A stretch of DNA of 64,000 nt from Arthrobacter pigmenti (GCF_011927905.1 NZ_JAATJL010000001.1:2356001-2420000), one strand, 5' to 3'; shown: positions 49,173 through 58,766, counted from the stretch's first letter. Notes: generated by a model from the letters alone, not told the origin. Numbers and translations are program-made.

Positions 49173-50200
49173 CACAGAAGGACGGAGAGCAGGGCGCGGT
49201 CAGCGTTCTCGCTGCTTTCCTGATGGTGGTTCTCCTCGCGTTTGCCGCGCTAGCCGTCGACGTGGGGATGCTTTATGCAGAAAAGGCACAGCTCCAGAAT
49301 GGAGCTGACGCAACTGCTCTAGGCGTAGCCCAAGCTTGCGCGTCGACTCCTCCAACTGCGGATTGCGTCGAATCTGTGGCAGCAAGTTCGCTGGCCAAGC
49401 AACTGGCTGACGGAAACGCGCTCGACGGCCGGAGCAACCCCCAAGTTGTCGACATCGACCCCTCGTTAAGGACCGTATCCGTCGAAACCGGTGCGCTCGA
49501 AAACGGTGCGACTGCCAACCGCGTGTCGCTCTTCTTCGCGAATGCATTAGGGATCGCTGAGGCCGACGTTACCGCGAGCGCTTATGCAGCCTGGGGTAGC
49601 CCGGTCTCCGGTCCAGCGCCGTTTCCCGTTGTTTTCTCAGAATGTGAACTCTCAGACGGCAGCGAAATGCAAGTAGTGGAGTTTCGCAAGAAGGGTAACA
49701 ATACTTCCGGCTGTCCGAGCGGACCACCAGGAGGGTTCAGCCACCTGGACTCCGTGGCAGGAAAATGCGAAGCAATGATTACCGTTTCCGCCGGAGCATC
49801 TGGCAGCAACGTGGGAAACAAGGGTGTGGACTCGACCTGCACGGCTCTTCTTACTTTCTGGCGGAGCGAAATCGAGGCAGGAAGGGCTCCAATCGGCCTT
49901 TTTCCAATCTATACATCCATTACAGATTCCGGCAACAACGCCACATACGCCCTCAAAGGTTTTGCTGCGTTTGAGGTTTATGGCTGGAAGCTGAAGCAAA
50001 CCGGCAATCCGAGTTTTCCTGACGCTTTCCGTCACAACCATTACTCGGGTTCCAAATGCAACACCACTCAGTGCATCGGGATCATCGGAAAGTTCATCAA
50101 GATGGTCTCCCTGGAAGATGGGTACAAACTGGGTCCCGTTGACCCCTCTCTGAAGACCACAGTCGTCAAACTCACTCTCGAAGAAGAAGAGATCCCATGA
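49160..50200 (+). CDS. TadG-like pilus assembly protein with Cys-containing C-terminal domain
   Basis: A 346-residue protein. The N-terminal GAVSVLAAFLMVVLLAFAALAVDVGMLYAEKAQLQNGADATAL is the TadG/TadE-like signature of a putative Flp pilus assembly protein. The first 155 or so residues carry this domain; the remaining 190 residues contain about six Cys (around CELSDG, SGCPSG, GKCEAM, STCTALL, SKCNTTQC) and aromatic residues. This part is less GC-rich than the flanking genes and was not recognised. It may be a surface-exposed or adhesive domain; that is inference. Confidence 0.8.
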   Translation: MRRLTQKDGEQGAVSVLAAFLMVVLLAFAALAVDVGMLYAEKAQLQNGADATALGVAQACASTPPTADCVESVAASSLAKQLADGNALDGRSNPQVVDIDPSLRTVSVETGALENGATANRVSLFFANALGIAEADVTASAYAAWGSPVSGPAPFPVVFSECELSDGSEMQVVEFRKKGNNTSGCPSGPPGGFSHLDSVAGKCEAMITVSAGASGSNVGNKGVDSTCTALLTFWRSEIEAGRAPIGLFPIYTSITDSGNNATYALKGFAAFEVYGWKLKQTGNPSFPDAFRHNHYSGSKCNTTQCIGIIGKFIKMVSLEDGYKLGPVDPSLKTTVVKLTLEEEEIP

Positions 50201-50961
50201 AGTCCCGCCTCATTGCAGGAATCGCAGCCGTAGTGCTCGCACTGGTCGGCGCGATGATGGTTTACACCTACGCCAACGGAGCTGAAGCCCGCGCCGTCGA
50301 GGACCTTGACCCGATCAGCGTCCTCGTGGTTCAGCAGCCGGTCCCGGCCGGGACCCCCGTCTCGGAACTCGGCACGGCCATCGCAGCGACCGAGCTGCCG
50401 GCAACCGCCGTCGCCGACACCGCACTCAAGGACCTCAATAGCTCCGAAGGCAAGGTAACCGCCGTCGATCTCGTAGTCGGTGAGCAGCTCGTCACCGAAC
50501 GGCTGGTCGATCCCTCGGACGTCGTGACCCCCGGTTCCGTTGAGGTTCCCGCCGGTCTGCACGAGGTCTCCATCCTCGTCGAACCGCAGCGCATCGCCGG
50601 CGGCCGCATCACGGCTGGAGACTACGTGGGTGTTTTCATGTCCATGGTTTCCGGAGGCCTCGAAGAAGACCCGGCAGCCGAATCTACCGAGCTGGTACTC
50701 CCCCGCGTCCTCGTCTCCGCGGTTCAACGCGCACCCGATGCAGCGCCTATCGACCCCAACCTGTCCGAGGAAGAACGTGCCGCAGCTGAGGCAGAAGCGC
50801 TGCCCACCGGTTCGCTGATGCTCACCCTCGCCGTCAACCCGGACCAGGCCACGCGGCTTGTGTTCGCCAGCGAGTTCGAATCGATCTGGCTCAGCAAGGC
50901 CACGGTTGCCGAAAACGACGCTCCCCCATTCATCGTCCACGACAAGGAGCTGTACCGATGA
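50197..50961 (+). CDS. cpaB: CpaB/RcpC-like pilus assembly protein
   Basis: A 254-residue protein with an N-terminal helix (LIAGIAAVVLALVGAMMVYTYA) followed by a SAF-like domain (VLVVQQPVPAGTPVSELGTAI ... VVGEQLVTERLVDPSD), as in CpaB/RcpC. The C-terminal half (GLHEVSILVEPQRIAGGRITAGDYVGVF) fits the same family. In Gram-negatives this protein supports the secretin; here, without an outer membrane, it may contact peptidoglycan. It overlaps the previous and following genes by 4 bases each. Confidence 0.87.
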   Translation: MKSRLIAGIAAVVLALVGAMMVYTYANGAEARAVEDLDPISVLVVQQPVPAGTPVSELGTAIAATELPATAVADTALKDLNSSEGKVTAVDLVVGEQLVTERLVDPSDVVTPGSVEVPAGLHEVSILVEPQRIAGGRITAGDYVGVFMSMVSGGLEEDPAAESTELVLPRVLVSAVQRAPDAAPIDPNLSEEERAAAEAEALPTGSLMLTLAVNPDQATRLVFASEFESIWLSKATVAENDAPPFIVHDKELYR

Positions 50962-52151
50962 GCCGTTTCCTTCTCATCACCGCAGACAACGCGTTCGAGC
51001 AGACAGTCCGGCTCGCCGCGGCCGGCGCACTCCCCGGCGACGTTCTCTCCGTCAAGCCGGAGCTCCTGCAACAGCCCGAGGACCTCCTGGACCTGCTCGC
51101 CGTCCAACGTCCCGAAGTCCTCATCCTGGGTCCGGGCATGGCGCCGGACGGCGCGCTGAGGCTCGCCACCGTTGTCGACGTCCGATTCCCCAACGTCAGC
51201 ATGGTGCTCATCTCGGATGAAAATCCCGAGTTTGTTCTGCAGGCCATGCGCGCCGGCATCCGCGACGTCCTCCAGCCGGCAGCGGACATCCCCGCCGTCC
51301 GTATGCTGCTTGAACGCGCCTGCCACGCTTTTGCCAGCCGCCACCGCACCGAGAATCCGCACCAGGCCGCGAAGCAGGAACACGGCCTGGTGATCGGCGT
51401 GTTTTCACCCAAAGGCGGCGTCGGTAAAACCACGGTCGCCACGAACGTCGCCGTCGGACTCGGGAAGCTTGCGCCGATGGGCGTTGTGCTGGTCGACCTC
51501 GATCTGCAGTTCGGCGACGTCGCCTCCAACCTGTACCTGAACCCGGAGTACTCGGTCCTCGACGCCGTCTCCGGATCCGCCGCCCAGGACACCATGGTGC
51601 TCAAGGCGTTCCTCACCCCGCACCCGTCCGGCATCTACGCCCTATGCGCTCCGAAGAACCCCGCAGAAGCCGACAACATCTCGGCCGCCCAACTCGCCGT
51701 CCTCCTGAAGCAGCTCACCGCGGAGTTCCCGTACGTGGTCGTGGACACCGGCCCCGGCCTCACCGAGCACAGCCTCGCCGCACTCGAACAGTGCACGGAC
51801 GCCATCTGGGTCACCGGCATGGACGTACCCAGCGTCCGCGGCCTGCGCACGGGCCTGGATGTGCTCGGCTCCCTCAACCTGTTCCCCGAATCGCGTCACG
51901 TGGTTTTGAACTTCGCCGATTCCAAGACCGGACTCTCGGTCCAGGACATCGAAGCGACCCTCGGCGCGCCCGTGGACGTCTCCATCCCTCGCTCCCGCGG
52001 CCTCTCACTCGCAACCAATAGGGGCGTTCCACTCCTCCAGGACGAAGTCCGCGACCCCGCAACCAAGAACCTGCGCGGCCTCGTCGAGCGCTTCGACCCA
52101 CAGTGGCGTGCACGCACCCAACGCAAGCTCCACCGCAGGGTAGTGATCTAG
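50958..52151 (+). CDS. cpaE: CpaE/TadZ-like ParA-type ATPase
   Basis: A 397-residue protein. The N-terminal 125 residues form an atypical receiver domain, and the C-terminal part is a MinD/ParA ATPase with the deviant Walker A VFSPKGGVGKTTVATNVAVGL, VVLVDLDLQFGDVASNLYLN and VVVDTGPGLTEHSLAALEQC. CpaE/TadZ localises the pilus machine at the pole in model systems. It is translationally coupled to cpaB. Confidence 0.9.
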   Translation: MSRFLLITADNAFEQTVRLAAAGALPGDVLSVKPELLQQPEDLLDLLAVQRPEVLILGPGMAPDGALRLATVVDVRFPNVSMVLISDENPEFVLQAMRAGIRDVLQPAADIPAVRMLLERACHAFASRHRTENPHQAAKQEHGLVIGVFSPKGGVGKTTVATNVAVGLGKLAPMGVVLVDLDLQFGDVASNLYLNPEYSVLDAVSGSAAQDTMVLKAFLTPHPSGIYALCAPKNPAEADNISAAQLAVLLKQLTAEFPYVVVDTGPGLTEHSLAALEQCTDAIWVTGMDVPSVRGLRTGLDVLGSLNLFPESRHVVLNFADSKTGLSVQDIEATLGAPVDVSIPRSRGLSLATNRGVPLLQDEVRDPATKNLRGLVERFDPQWRARTQRKLHRRVVI

Positions 52152-53621
52152 GTGAAACTCTCCGAACGCCTCCAGAATGCCGGCGCAACAGCTGAAACAC
52201 CCGGTACGACGACGGCGACAGCCGAGCGCCTGCCCACCCCACCCCTGGCTCGCCCCACCGAAACACCCGCTTTCACCGGCGCTACTGTGGCGGGCGGCAC
52301 GCCGTCGTCATCGCCCGAAGCGCCGACCAGCGCGCGCATCGACGCTTTCGCCGGTCTGAAGCAGCGCGCCGCTGAAGCCCTTTATGAACGCATGGGCACC
52401 CGGTTCAGCGACTCCTCCCTGCGCGAGGAAGACCTCCGCGCCACCGCCCGCGAGGAACTGAGTCAGGTGATCGACGCCGAGCAGGTTCCGCTCAGTCCGG
52501 ATGAACGCCGCCGGCTCATCCAGGACGTGGCCGACGACGTCCTCGGCTACGGCCCGCTCCAGCGCATGCTCGATGACCCAGACATCACCGAAATCATGGT
52601 CAATCGGATGGACCAGATTTACGTTGAGAAAGACGGGAAGCTGGTCCTTACCGGCTCACGGTTCAGCTCGGAAGAGCATCTGCGCAGGGTCATCGAACGC
52701 ATCGTGTCCAAGGTGGGACGCCGTATCGATGAGTCCTCACCGTTCGTCGATGCGCGGCTTGAGGACGGTTCCCGTGTGAACGCCGTCATTCCACCGCTTG
52801 CGGTGAACGGTTCCTCGCTGACCATCCGTAAGTTCAGCAAGACTCCCCTCACGGTGCAGAAGCTGATCAGCTACGGCACGCTGACCCCGGAAATGGCCGA
52901 GCTCCTCGACGCGTGCGTCAAGGCCAAGCTGAACATCATCGTCTCCGGCGGAACCGGCACCGGAAAGACCACCCTGCTGAACGTGCTCTCCTCGTTCCTC
53001 CCGAACTCGGACCGCATCGTAACCATCGAGGACGCCGTCGAACTCCAGATTCAGCAGCAGCACGTCGTGAGGCTGGAAAGCCGTCCGCCGAATACCGAGG
53101 GGAAGGGCCAGGTCACCATCCGCGACCTGGTGCGCAATTCCCTGCGTATGCGCCCGGACCGCATTGTGATCGGTGAGGTTCGCGGCGGCGAGTCACTCGA
53201 CATGCTGCAAGCCATGAACACGGGACACGACGGTTCGCTCTCCACTGTCCACGCCAACTCACCGCGCGATGCCGTAGCACGCCTTGAAACCCTCGTCCTG
53301 ATGGCCGGTATGGACCTGCCCCTGCGGGCCATCCGGGAACAGCTCGCCTCAGCGGTCAACCTGATCGTCCAGATTGCCCGCCTGCGTGACGGCACACGGC
53401 GCATCACCCACGTCACCGAGGTACAGGGCATGGAGGGCGAAGTGGTCACGCTCCAGGACGCGTTTGTCTTCGACTACTCGGCCGGCGTCGATTCCTCCGG
53501 AAGGTTCCTTGGCCGTCCCATTCCGACCGGGATCCGTCCGCGCTTCATTGAACGTTTCGAGGACATGGGAATCACCGTCTCACCCGGGGTGTTCGGCGCT
53601 GCGCTGACCGGCCGGCGGTGA
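52152..53621 (+). CDS. cpaF: CpaF/TadA pilus assembly ATPase
   Basis: A 489-residue hexameric secretion ATPase that powers Flp pilus assembly. A Pro/Thr-rich N-terminus (to about residue 60) is followed by [19 protein letters not shown], Walker [18 protein letters not shown], the Asp box [12 protein letters not shown], and Walker [26 protein letters not shown] with the His box. The GTG at 52152 begins directly after the cpaE stop. Confidence 0.95.
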   Translation: MKLSERLQNAGATAETPGTTTATAERLPTPPLARPTETPAFTGATVAGGTPSSSPEAPTSARIDAFAGLKQRAAEALYERMGTRFSDSSLREEDLRATAREELSQVIDAEQVPLSPDERRRLIQDVADDVLGYGPLQRMLDDPDITEIMVNRMDQIYVEKDGKLVLTGSRFSSEEHLRRVIERIVSKVGRRIDESSPFVDARLEDGSRVNAVIPPLAVNGSSLTIRKFSKTPLTVQKLISYGTLTPEMAELLDACVKAKLNIIVSGGTGTGKTTLLNVLSSFLPNSDRIVTIEDAVELQIQQQHVVRLESRPPNTEGKGQVTIRDLVRNSLRMRPDRIVIGEVRGGESLDMLQAMNTGHDGSLSTVHANSPRDAVARLETLVLMAGMDLPLRAIREQLASAVNLIVQIARLRDGTRRITHVTEVQGMEGEVVTLQDAFVFDYSAGVDSSGRFLGRPIPTGIRPRFIERFEDMGITVSPGVFGAALTGRR

Positions 53622-54562
53622 CCCACATGACCATACTGTTCGTGGGGGGCACGCTCTTCTGCGTCGCCGCCGTCGTGCTGGTGGTGATCGCCCTGCGGCC
53701 GCGGCAATCGGCGGTACCGTTAGACCGGCGTCGCCCGCCGGAGGAGGAATCGACCTCCCAGCTGACCCGCTTCGCAGGCTCAGCCGTGCGGGCGATGGAG
53801 CGCTACCTGCGCCGCCACCCGAAGCGGCTGTATCGCCAGGAGATCCTGGACACCGCCGGAGTGCGGCTGAGCCAGGCGGATGTCTTCCTCCTGGTCATCA
53901 GCGGAGGTTTTGCAGGCCTTCTCCTCGGCTGGGCCATCGCTGGTCCCTTCCTCGGAATACTGCTGCTTGTCCTGTCTCCGTTCGCTGCGCAACTTGTCCT
54001 TGTGATGCGGACCGGACGACGGCGCGCGAAGTTCGATTCCCAGCTCGGCGACACCCTGCAGTTGCTCACCGGTGGCCTCCGCGCCGGCCACAGCATCCTG
54101 CGGGCGATCGACGCCGCGGCAACCGAAGCGGACGCACCGACGTCGGACGAAATGCGCCGCGTGGTGACCGAGACCAGCCTCGGCAAGGATCTGCTGGTTT
54201 CCCTGCTCGATGCCTCCCGACGCATGGAAAGTGATGACTTCGCGTGGATTGCACAGGCAATCCAGATCAACCGCGAGGTGGGCGGGGACCTCGCGGAAGT
54301 CCTGGACCATGTTGCCGAAACCATCCGTGAGCGCAGCGAAATCAAGGGTCAGATCCGCGCCCTGAGTGCGGAAGGCAAGTTCTCCGCCTACATTCTGGTT
54401 GCCCTGCCCTTCGGGATTGGCGCAATGCTGATGCTCGTCAGCCCGGGCTATGTCACTCCGCTGTTTACTGAGCCGCTCGGCTGGATCATGATCGGGGCGT
54501 CGGCCATCATGATGAGCATCGGCGGCCTCTGGCTGCGCAAGATTATCGATCTGAAGTTTTAG
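53618..54562 (+). CDS. tadB: TadB-like pilus platform membrane protein
   Basis: A 314-residue type II secretion F-family protein. One N-terminal helix and a pair of helices (VISGGFAGLLLGWAIAGPFLGILLLVLSPFAA) precede the T2SSF domain (LQLLTGGLRAGHSILRAIDAAA ... AQAIQINREVGGDLAEVLDHVAETIRER), and two C-terminal helices follow. The GTG at 53618 overlaps cpaF by 4 bases; ATG 53627 is an alternative. It forms the inner membrane platform with TadC. Confidence 0.92.
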   Translation: MTHMTILFVGGTLFCVAAVVLVVIALRPRQSAVPLDRRRPPEEESTSQLTRFAGSAVRAMERYLRRHPKRLYRQEILDTAGVRLSQADVFLLVISGGFAGLLLGWAIAGPFLGILLLVLSPFAAQLVLVMRTGRRRAKFDSQLGDTLQLLTGGLRAGHSILRAIDAAATEADAPTSDEMRRVVTETSLGKDLLVSLLDASRRMESDDFAWIAQAIQINREVGGDLAEVLDHVAETIRERSEIKGQIRALSAEGKFSAYILVALPFGIGAMLMLVSPGYVTPLFTEPLGWIMIGASAIMMSIGGLWLRKIIDLKF

Positions 54563-54571
54563 GAGGACGCC

Positions 54572-55456
54572 GTGAACCTGATGCTCGTGATGTCGCTGCT
54601 GCTGATTTCCGCGCCCCTGGGCTTCCTCGGCTGGACGCTGTTCAGCCCCGGTACCAGGTCAAACAACTCGGTACAGGCAAACCTGCACTTGGGCGTGACC
54701 GGCGCCGAACCGGCCAAAGGAAATTCCTCGCACCTCCTGACGAATATCGGACGGGCGCTCACGCCGTCGGGCTATGTCCGGAAGCTCGACCATCTCCTGG
54801 CCCTCGCGGGCCGGCCGGCGTCCATGCCGCTGGGCCGGGTCCTGGCAGCGAAACCTGCCCTCTGTTTGGGCGCGGCGGCACTCGGCGTCCTGATGGCTTC
54901 CGCCGCGCAGAAGCCCGTCATCACCGTGCTCGCGTTGTTCCTCACCGTGCTCGGGTACTTCATTCCGGACCTCCTCCTCTACAGCAAGGGCCAGGAACGG
55001 CAGAAGGCCATGCAACTTGAGCTCGCGAACACGCTTGATCAGATGCTCATATCGGTTGAAGCCGGCCTGGGTTTCGAGAGCGCCATGCAACGCGCCGGCG
55101 AAACCGGCAAGGGGCCCCTCGCGCAGGAACTGGTACGCACGCTTCAGGACATGCAGGTTGGCCGCAGCCGACGGGAGTCCTATCTGGCCCTCGCCGAGCG
55201 CACCAGCATTCCGGAGTTGCGCAGCTTCGTCAAAGCAGTTGTGCAGGCTGACGCCTACGGCATCGCGCTGAGCGGGGTCCTACGCACCCAAGCGAAGGTG
55301 ATGCGCGTAAAGCGGCGGCAGCGCGCGGAGGAGAAAGCCATGAAGCTGCCGGTGACGGTACTGTTTCCGCTGCTCTTCTTCATCTTCCCGGTGCTGTTCA
55401 TCATCATCCTCGGGCCTGCCGTCATCAACGCGATCGCGACGTTCAGTGGATCGTGA
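54572..55456 (+). CDS. tadC: TadC-like pilus platform membrane protein
   Basis: A 294-residue T2SSF-family protein paralogous to TadB. Helices lie near residues 5-27 and 85-130; the domain contains ANTLDQMLISVEAGLGFESAMQRAGE and VQADAYGIALSGVLRTQAKVMRVKRRQRAEEKAMKLPV, and a final helix is FPLLFFIFPVLFIIILGPAVI. The GTG has an excellent AGGAGG site 5 bases upstream. It is the last recognised structural Tad gene. Confidence 0.92.
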   Translation: MNLMLVMSLLLISAPLGFLGWTLFSPGTRSNNSVQANLHLGVTGAEPAKGNSSHLLTNIGRALTPSGYVRKLDHLLALAGRPASMPLGRVLAAKPALCLGAAALGVLMASAAQKPVITVLALFLTVLGYFIPDLLLYSKGQERQKAMQLELANTLDQMLISVEAGLGFESAMQRAGETGKGPLAQELVRTLQDMQVGRSRRESYLALAERTSIPELRSFVKAVVQADAYGIALSGVLRTQAKVMRVKRRQRAEEKAMKLPVTVLFPLLFFIFPVLFIIILGPAVINAIATFSGS

Positions 55457-55559
55457 ATCTAACGCGCACTAGCACCGGCGCGCTAGTACACAGGCCGAAG
55501 AATTCCGCAGTGTTTGCAAAGTATCAGTCAATTCCCGCTTTTCTCCAACCTCGAGAAAG

Positions 55560-55565
55560 TATCGT
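55560..55565 (+). promoter_or_regulatory. Leaderless -10 box of the HPt-like gene
   Basis: TATCGT, 6 bases before the ATG at 55572. It suggests that this gene has its own promoter within the 115-base gap after tadC and supports ATG 55572 over TTG 55566. Confidence 0.42.
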
Positions 55566-55571
55566 TTGCCC

Positions 55572-56030
55572 ATGGCTCTCTCCCGCCCCAGTGCTGACGA
55601 CGACGCAGAATCCCTGCGCGCGGTCGGAGCCGAGCCGCGAAGCGTGCTAGGCGGGAGCCACCGCGTTGACCGCGCACCCCTGGTGGACCCCGAGGTCCTC
55701 CACGAGCTGGAGGATCAGCTTGACAGCCGCGCCGCGGCAAACGCATTTGTACGGGACTACGTCAGCGTGTGGGATGAGCGGGACCTCCGGCTTTCAACGG
55801 CAATCAACCGCCGGAACCAGGCGGCGTCACTCGATGCGGTGCTCAGCCTGAAGATCACCTCAACCATGGTGGGCGCCACGCAGATGGTCGAACTGGCCAA
55901 CGGACTCGAGAGCCTCCTTCGCGACGGGAAACTGGACGAGGCTGAAGCCGAGTTTCCGCGGATTCACCGCTGCGGCCTGCGAACCATGCGCGAGCTCACC
56001 ATCCTGCACCTTGGACAGAATCCCGCTTAG
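55572..56030 (+). CDS. HPt-domain-like protein lacking the phospho-accepting histidine
   Basis: A 152-residue protein. Residues 40-125 follow the histidine phosphotransfer helical bundle (FVRDYVSVWDER, then AVLSLKITSTMVGATQMVELANGLESLL). In a normal HPt the motif is AHTLKGSAxxxGA; here it reads VLSLKITSTMVGA, so residue 91 is Leu where His is expected while Lys94 and the GA are retained. It probably cannot accept phosphate and might bind the neighbouring response regulator or kinase as a structural partner. It is convergent with the response regulator gene, overlapping it by 4 bases. Confidence 0.72.
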   Translation: MALSRPSADDDAESLRAVGAEPRSVLGGSHRVDRAPLVDPEVLHELEDQLDSRAAANAFVRDYVSVWDERDLRLSTAINRRNQAASLDAVLSLKITSTMVGATQMVELANGLESLLRDGKLDEAEAEFPRIHRCGLRTMRELTILHLGQNPA

Positions 56031-56797
56031 TCCGGTCGTTTCGGAACCAGCCGGTAACCCACTCCGCGGACCGTCATCAGCCATCGTGGACTACGCGGAT
56101 CCTCCCCCAGCTTCCGCCGCAGGTTCCCGATGTGGACCTCGATGGCCCGCTCATCGGCTTCGCTGATATACGCATCCGTCCGGTAATACTGCCCACGCAC
56201 AACCCGCACCAGGTCCCCCTTGGTGCGGACGGCACCGGCACTTCTCAGCAGTTCATGCAGCAGGTCGAACTCGCTGCGGGTCAGCACCAGTTCCTCGCCG
56301 CGAACCGTCACCGTGCGGGTTTCCTTATCGAGCGCCAGTCCGTTGTGCCGCAGCAGGGAATCCGGGCGTGCTGGTTCCGCGGGCGCCTCGGCGGCTGGCG
56401 CCGTCGTCGTTTCGCTTGTCAGCCCGCCGCGCGGGCGCCGCAACATCGCTGCGACGCGTGCCCGAAGCTCACGGGGGCGGAAGGGTTTTGTGACGAAGTC
56501 ATCGGCCCCTGACTGAAGGGCGGTAAGCGTGTCGAGTTCCTCGTTGTGCGCGGTCAGCATGATCACGTAGCAATCGCTGATACCGCGGATCCTGCGCAGG
56601 ACCTCATAGCCGTCAATGTCCGGGAGGCCCACGTCAAGCGTCACCAGGGTGGGGTTGTGCTCGGTCACGGCTTCCACGCCGCTTCGGCCCTCGGCTGCCG
56701 AGTGAACCTCGAATCCGGACTGCGTGAGCACAGTGCTCACAAGGTTACGCACGTCGAGATCGTCCTCGACCACCACTGCCACACCTGGGTCTCGCAC
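56027..56797 (-). CDS. OmpR-type response regulator
   Basis: A 256-residue regulator. The receiver domain has the acidic pair EDD (residues 11-13), the phosphoacceptor Asp55 in TLDVGLPDIDGY and Lys in DDFVTKPFRPREL. An Ala/Pro/Thr/Glu linker follows at about residues 123-145. The winged-helix domain has LTRSEFDLLHELLRSAG and EVHIGNLRRKLGEDPRSPRWLMTVRGVGYRL. The GTG at 56797 has AGGAGG 5 bases upstream; in-frame starts as far up as 56935 would need no such site. It is divergent from the histidine kinase gene. Confidence 0.92.
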   Translation of the reverse strand: MRDPGVAVVVEDDLDVRNLVSTVLTQSGFEVHSAAEGRSGVEAVTEHNPTLVTLDVGLPDIDGYEVLRRIRGISDCYVIMLTAHNEELDTLTALQSGADDFVTKPFRPRELRARVAAMLRRPRGGLTSETTTAPAAEAPAEPARPDSLLRHNGLALDKETRTVTVRGEELVLTRSEFDLLHELLRSAGAVRTKGDLVRVVRGQYYRTDAYISEADERAIEVHIGNLRRKLGEDPRSPRWLMTVRGVGYRLVPKRPD

Positions 56798-57066
56798 TCT
56801 TCCTCCTTGGCCCCGACCGAACTGCGCGTTCCGCAGCTCATCACTAAAGGATGAAACACCGAGGCCATCAGCTGCGACCACCCCGGCGTGCTTTCCACAG
56901 CATACCCACACCAACACGGATTCGTTCCTGGTCACAAAAGAGTTTCATTGTGATCGACATTGGTTTCCCCGGTGCACCAATAGACGCGGAGGGACATAAT
57001 GAACGGTATGTCGTGGTCTCGGAGGCATTACCTTAGCGGTCTACGCGCTCGTGCGAAGTTGGCGCC

Positions 57067-58707
57067 ATGAGTGAGCGTGTGCTGTTTGTCGCCGCCAAGC
57101 GCTCCTACTCCAAGCTCAGCCTCCGTGCCCGCGTGGGATTGTGCGAGTTGCCGCTCGCCACTCTTGTTGTTGCGGCCGGGATCGCCGCGCTTGTCGCCTG
57201 GCCAACGTTGGCCAACAACCCTGCGTTCATTGCGGGCGTCCTGATGCACCTCGTGCTACTTGCCGTCAGTTTCCTGGCGCCCTGGGAAAGGCTGCCCGAG
57301 GGCTCCTACATCGTCATCCCGTTGCTGGACTTCGTGGCAATCGGCCTGACCAACGCCGGAGCGAACGAACAGCTACCCGGGATAGCACTCCTTGCCGTCT
57401 TCCCGGTCATCTGGATTTCGGCATCCGGAGTGTTGCCGTTCCTCGGCCTTATTGCGTGCTTCGCGGGTCCGTTCCTCATACTCGGACTTTCCGCGTTGCT
57501 GGGATCGGACCGTCCGGTGTTCACCGCGTTCCTGTTTGGCGCAATGATGGTATCGATTTCCGTTTCCATCCGGTTCGCCAGCCTGAACACGGCCCACAGC
57601 CGCCGCAAGCTCAAAGCCACGGAAGCGGAAGTGGACCACCTTCGCGACGTGAACACAGAACGCGAGCGGCTCCTCGAAACCATCCTCGACACGATCGATG
57701 TCGGGCTGGTGGCCCTTGATTCGGGGGGCCGGCGCACGCTGACCAACCGGCAGCAGCGGTCTTATGACCTGCTGGTCGAGACAGGCGACGACGACGGCGG
57801 CCACCTCTACGGCGCGGACAAGTCCACACCGCTCAGCCCGCACCGCCAACCGGTCCAGCGCGCGGCTGCAGGTGAAACGTTCTCCAACTACCTGGTGTGG
57901 CTGGGCCCAAAGGACTCGCAGCGGGCAGTCGCCACCGCGGCAACCGCCATGAAGGACACCGCCGGCCGGTTCGCCGGATCGGTGATTGTCTCCAACGACG
58001 TCACCAATATGGTCGAAACGCTGAGCGCGAAGGAAGACTTCGTTTCCAACGTCTCACACGAATTGTGGACACCGCTGACCTCGATCCTCGGCCACCTTGA
58101 CCTCGTGCTGGATGACGAGCAGGACCTGCCACCGGGCGTCGCGGATCAGCTCTCAGTAGCCCGCCGGAACGCTGAGCGGCTTTATGCGTTGGTTTCCGAC
58201 CTCCTCGCTGCAGCCTCCGGCGCAGCCAGCGTCCACCTGCGCCCCACGGACCTGACCGGAATCGTGGAACACAGCATCGAATCCGCCTGGCCGCAGGCCT
58301 CCGACACCGGCGTCACTCTCAAGGCCGACGTCCCGGAGATCCTCTGGACCACGTCCGATCCGCTGCGGATCCGCCAGGTCCTCGACAACCTGATTTCCAA
58401 TGCAATCAAGTACTCTCCCGACGGCGGCACAGTGACCGTGCGTGCCCGCCAACAGTGTGACGCGGCCCTCCTGGAGGTTCAGGACACCGGGATCGGCATG
58501 TCACCCAGTGAGACTTCCCTGATATTCGGCAAGTTCTTCCGCACGGTGGCAGCCCGGGAATCCTCCATCCCCGGCGTCGGCCTGGGCCTGTCTATCACCA
58601 AGGCGATTGTTGACAGCCACGGCGGGACCATCCACTGCACAAGTGTTCCTGGCTCCGGAACCACGTTCACCGTGACGCTGCCCTTGCATCGATCGCAGGA
58701 AAACTGA
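57067..58707 (+). CDS. Membrane sensor histidine kinase
   Basis: A 546-residue kinase. About six transmembrane helices occupy residues 25-185 with only short loops, so the stimulus is probably sensed in the membrane. A coiled segment and PAS-like region (LLETILDTIDVGLVALDSGGRRTLTN) follow. The H-box is FVSNVSHELWTPLTSILGHL with His331; Trp replaces the near-invariant Arg of SHELRTPL. The ATPase domain has VLDNLISNAIKYSPDGG, VQDTGIGMS, FGKFFR and GVGLGLSITKAIVDSHGG. It is likely the partner of the divergent OmpR-type regulator. Confidence 0.9.
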   Translation: MSERVLFVAAKRSYSKLSLRARVGLCELPLATLVVAAGIAALVAWPTLANNPAFIAGVLMHLVLLAVSFLAPWERLPEGSYIVIPLLDFVAIGLTNAGANEQLPGIALLAVFPVIWISASGVLPFLGLIACFAGPFLILGLSALLGSDRPVFTAFLFGAMMVSISVSIRFASLNTAHSRRKLKATEAEVDHLRDVNTERERLLETILDTIDVGLVALDSGGRRTLTNRQQRSYDLLVETGDDDGGHLYGADKSTPLSPHRQPVQRAAAGETFSNYLVWLGPKDSQRAVATAATAMKDTAGRFAGSVIVSNDVTNMVETLSAKEDFVSNVSHELWTPLTSILGHLDLVLDDEQDLPPGVADQLSVARRNAERLYALVSDLLAAASGAASVHLRPTDLTGIVEHSIESAWPQASDTGVTLKADVPEILWTTSDPLRIRQVLDNLISNAIKYSPDGGTVTVRARQQCDAALLEVQDTGIGMSPSETSLIFGKFFRTVAARESSIPGVGLGLSITKAIVDSHGGTIHCTSVPGSGTTFTVTLPLHRSQEN

Positions 58708-58766
58708 TCGGCGAAGCTGGCGGTTCGTGCCGAAACGTACTGGATGGCATCGAACCGTAGCCGGCC

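Noticed and set aside
55453-55650. A 65-codon frame overlapping the tadC stop by four bases
   Set aside because: The GTGA overlap looks like coupling, but the protein has no signal, helix or family features and it overlaps the better-supported HPt-like gene.
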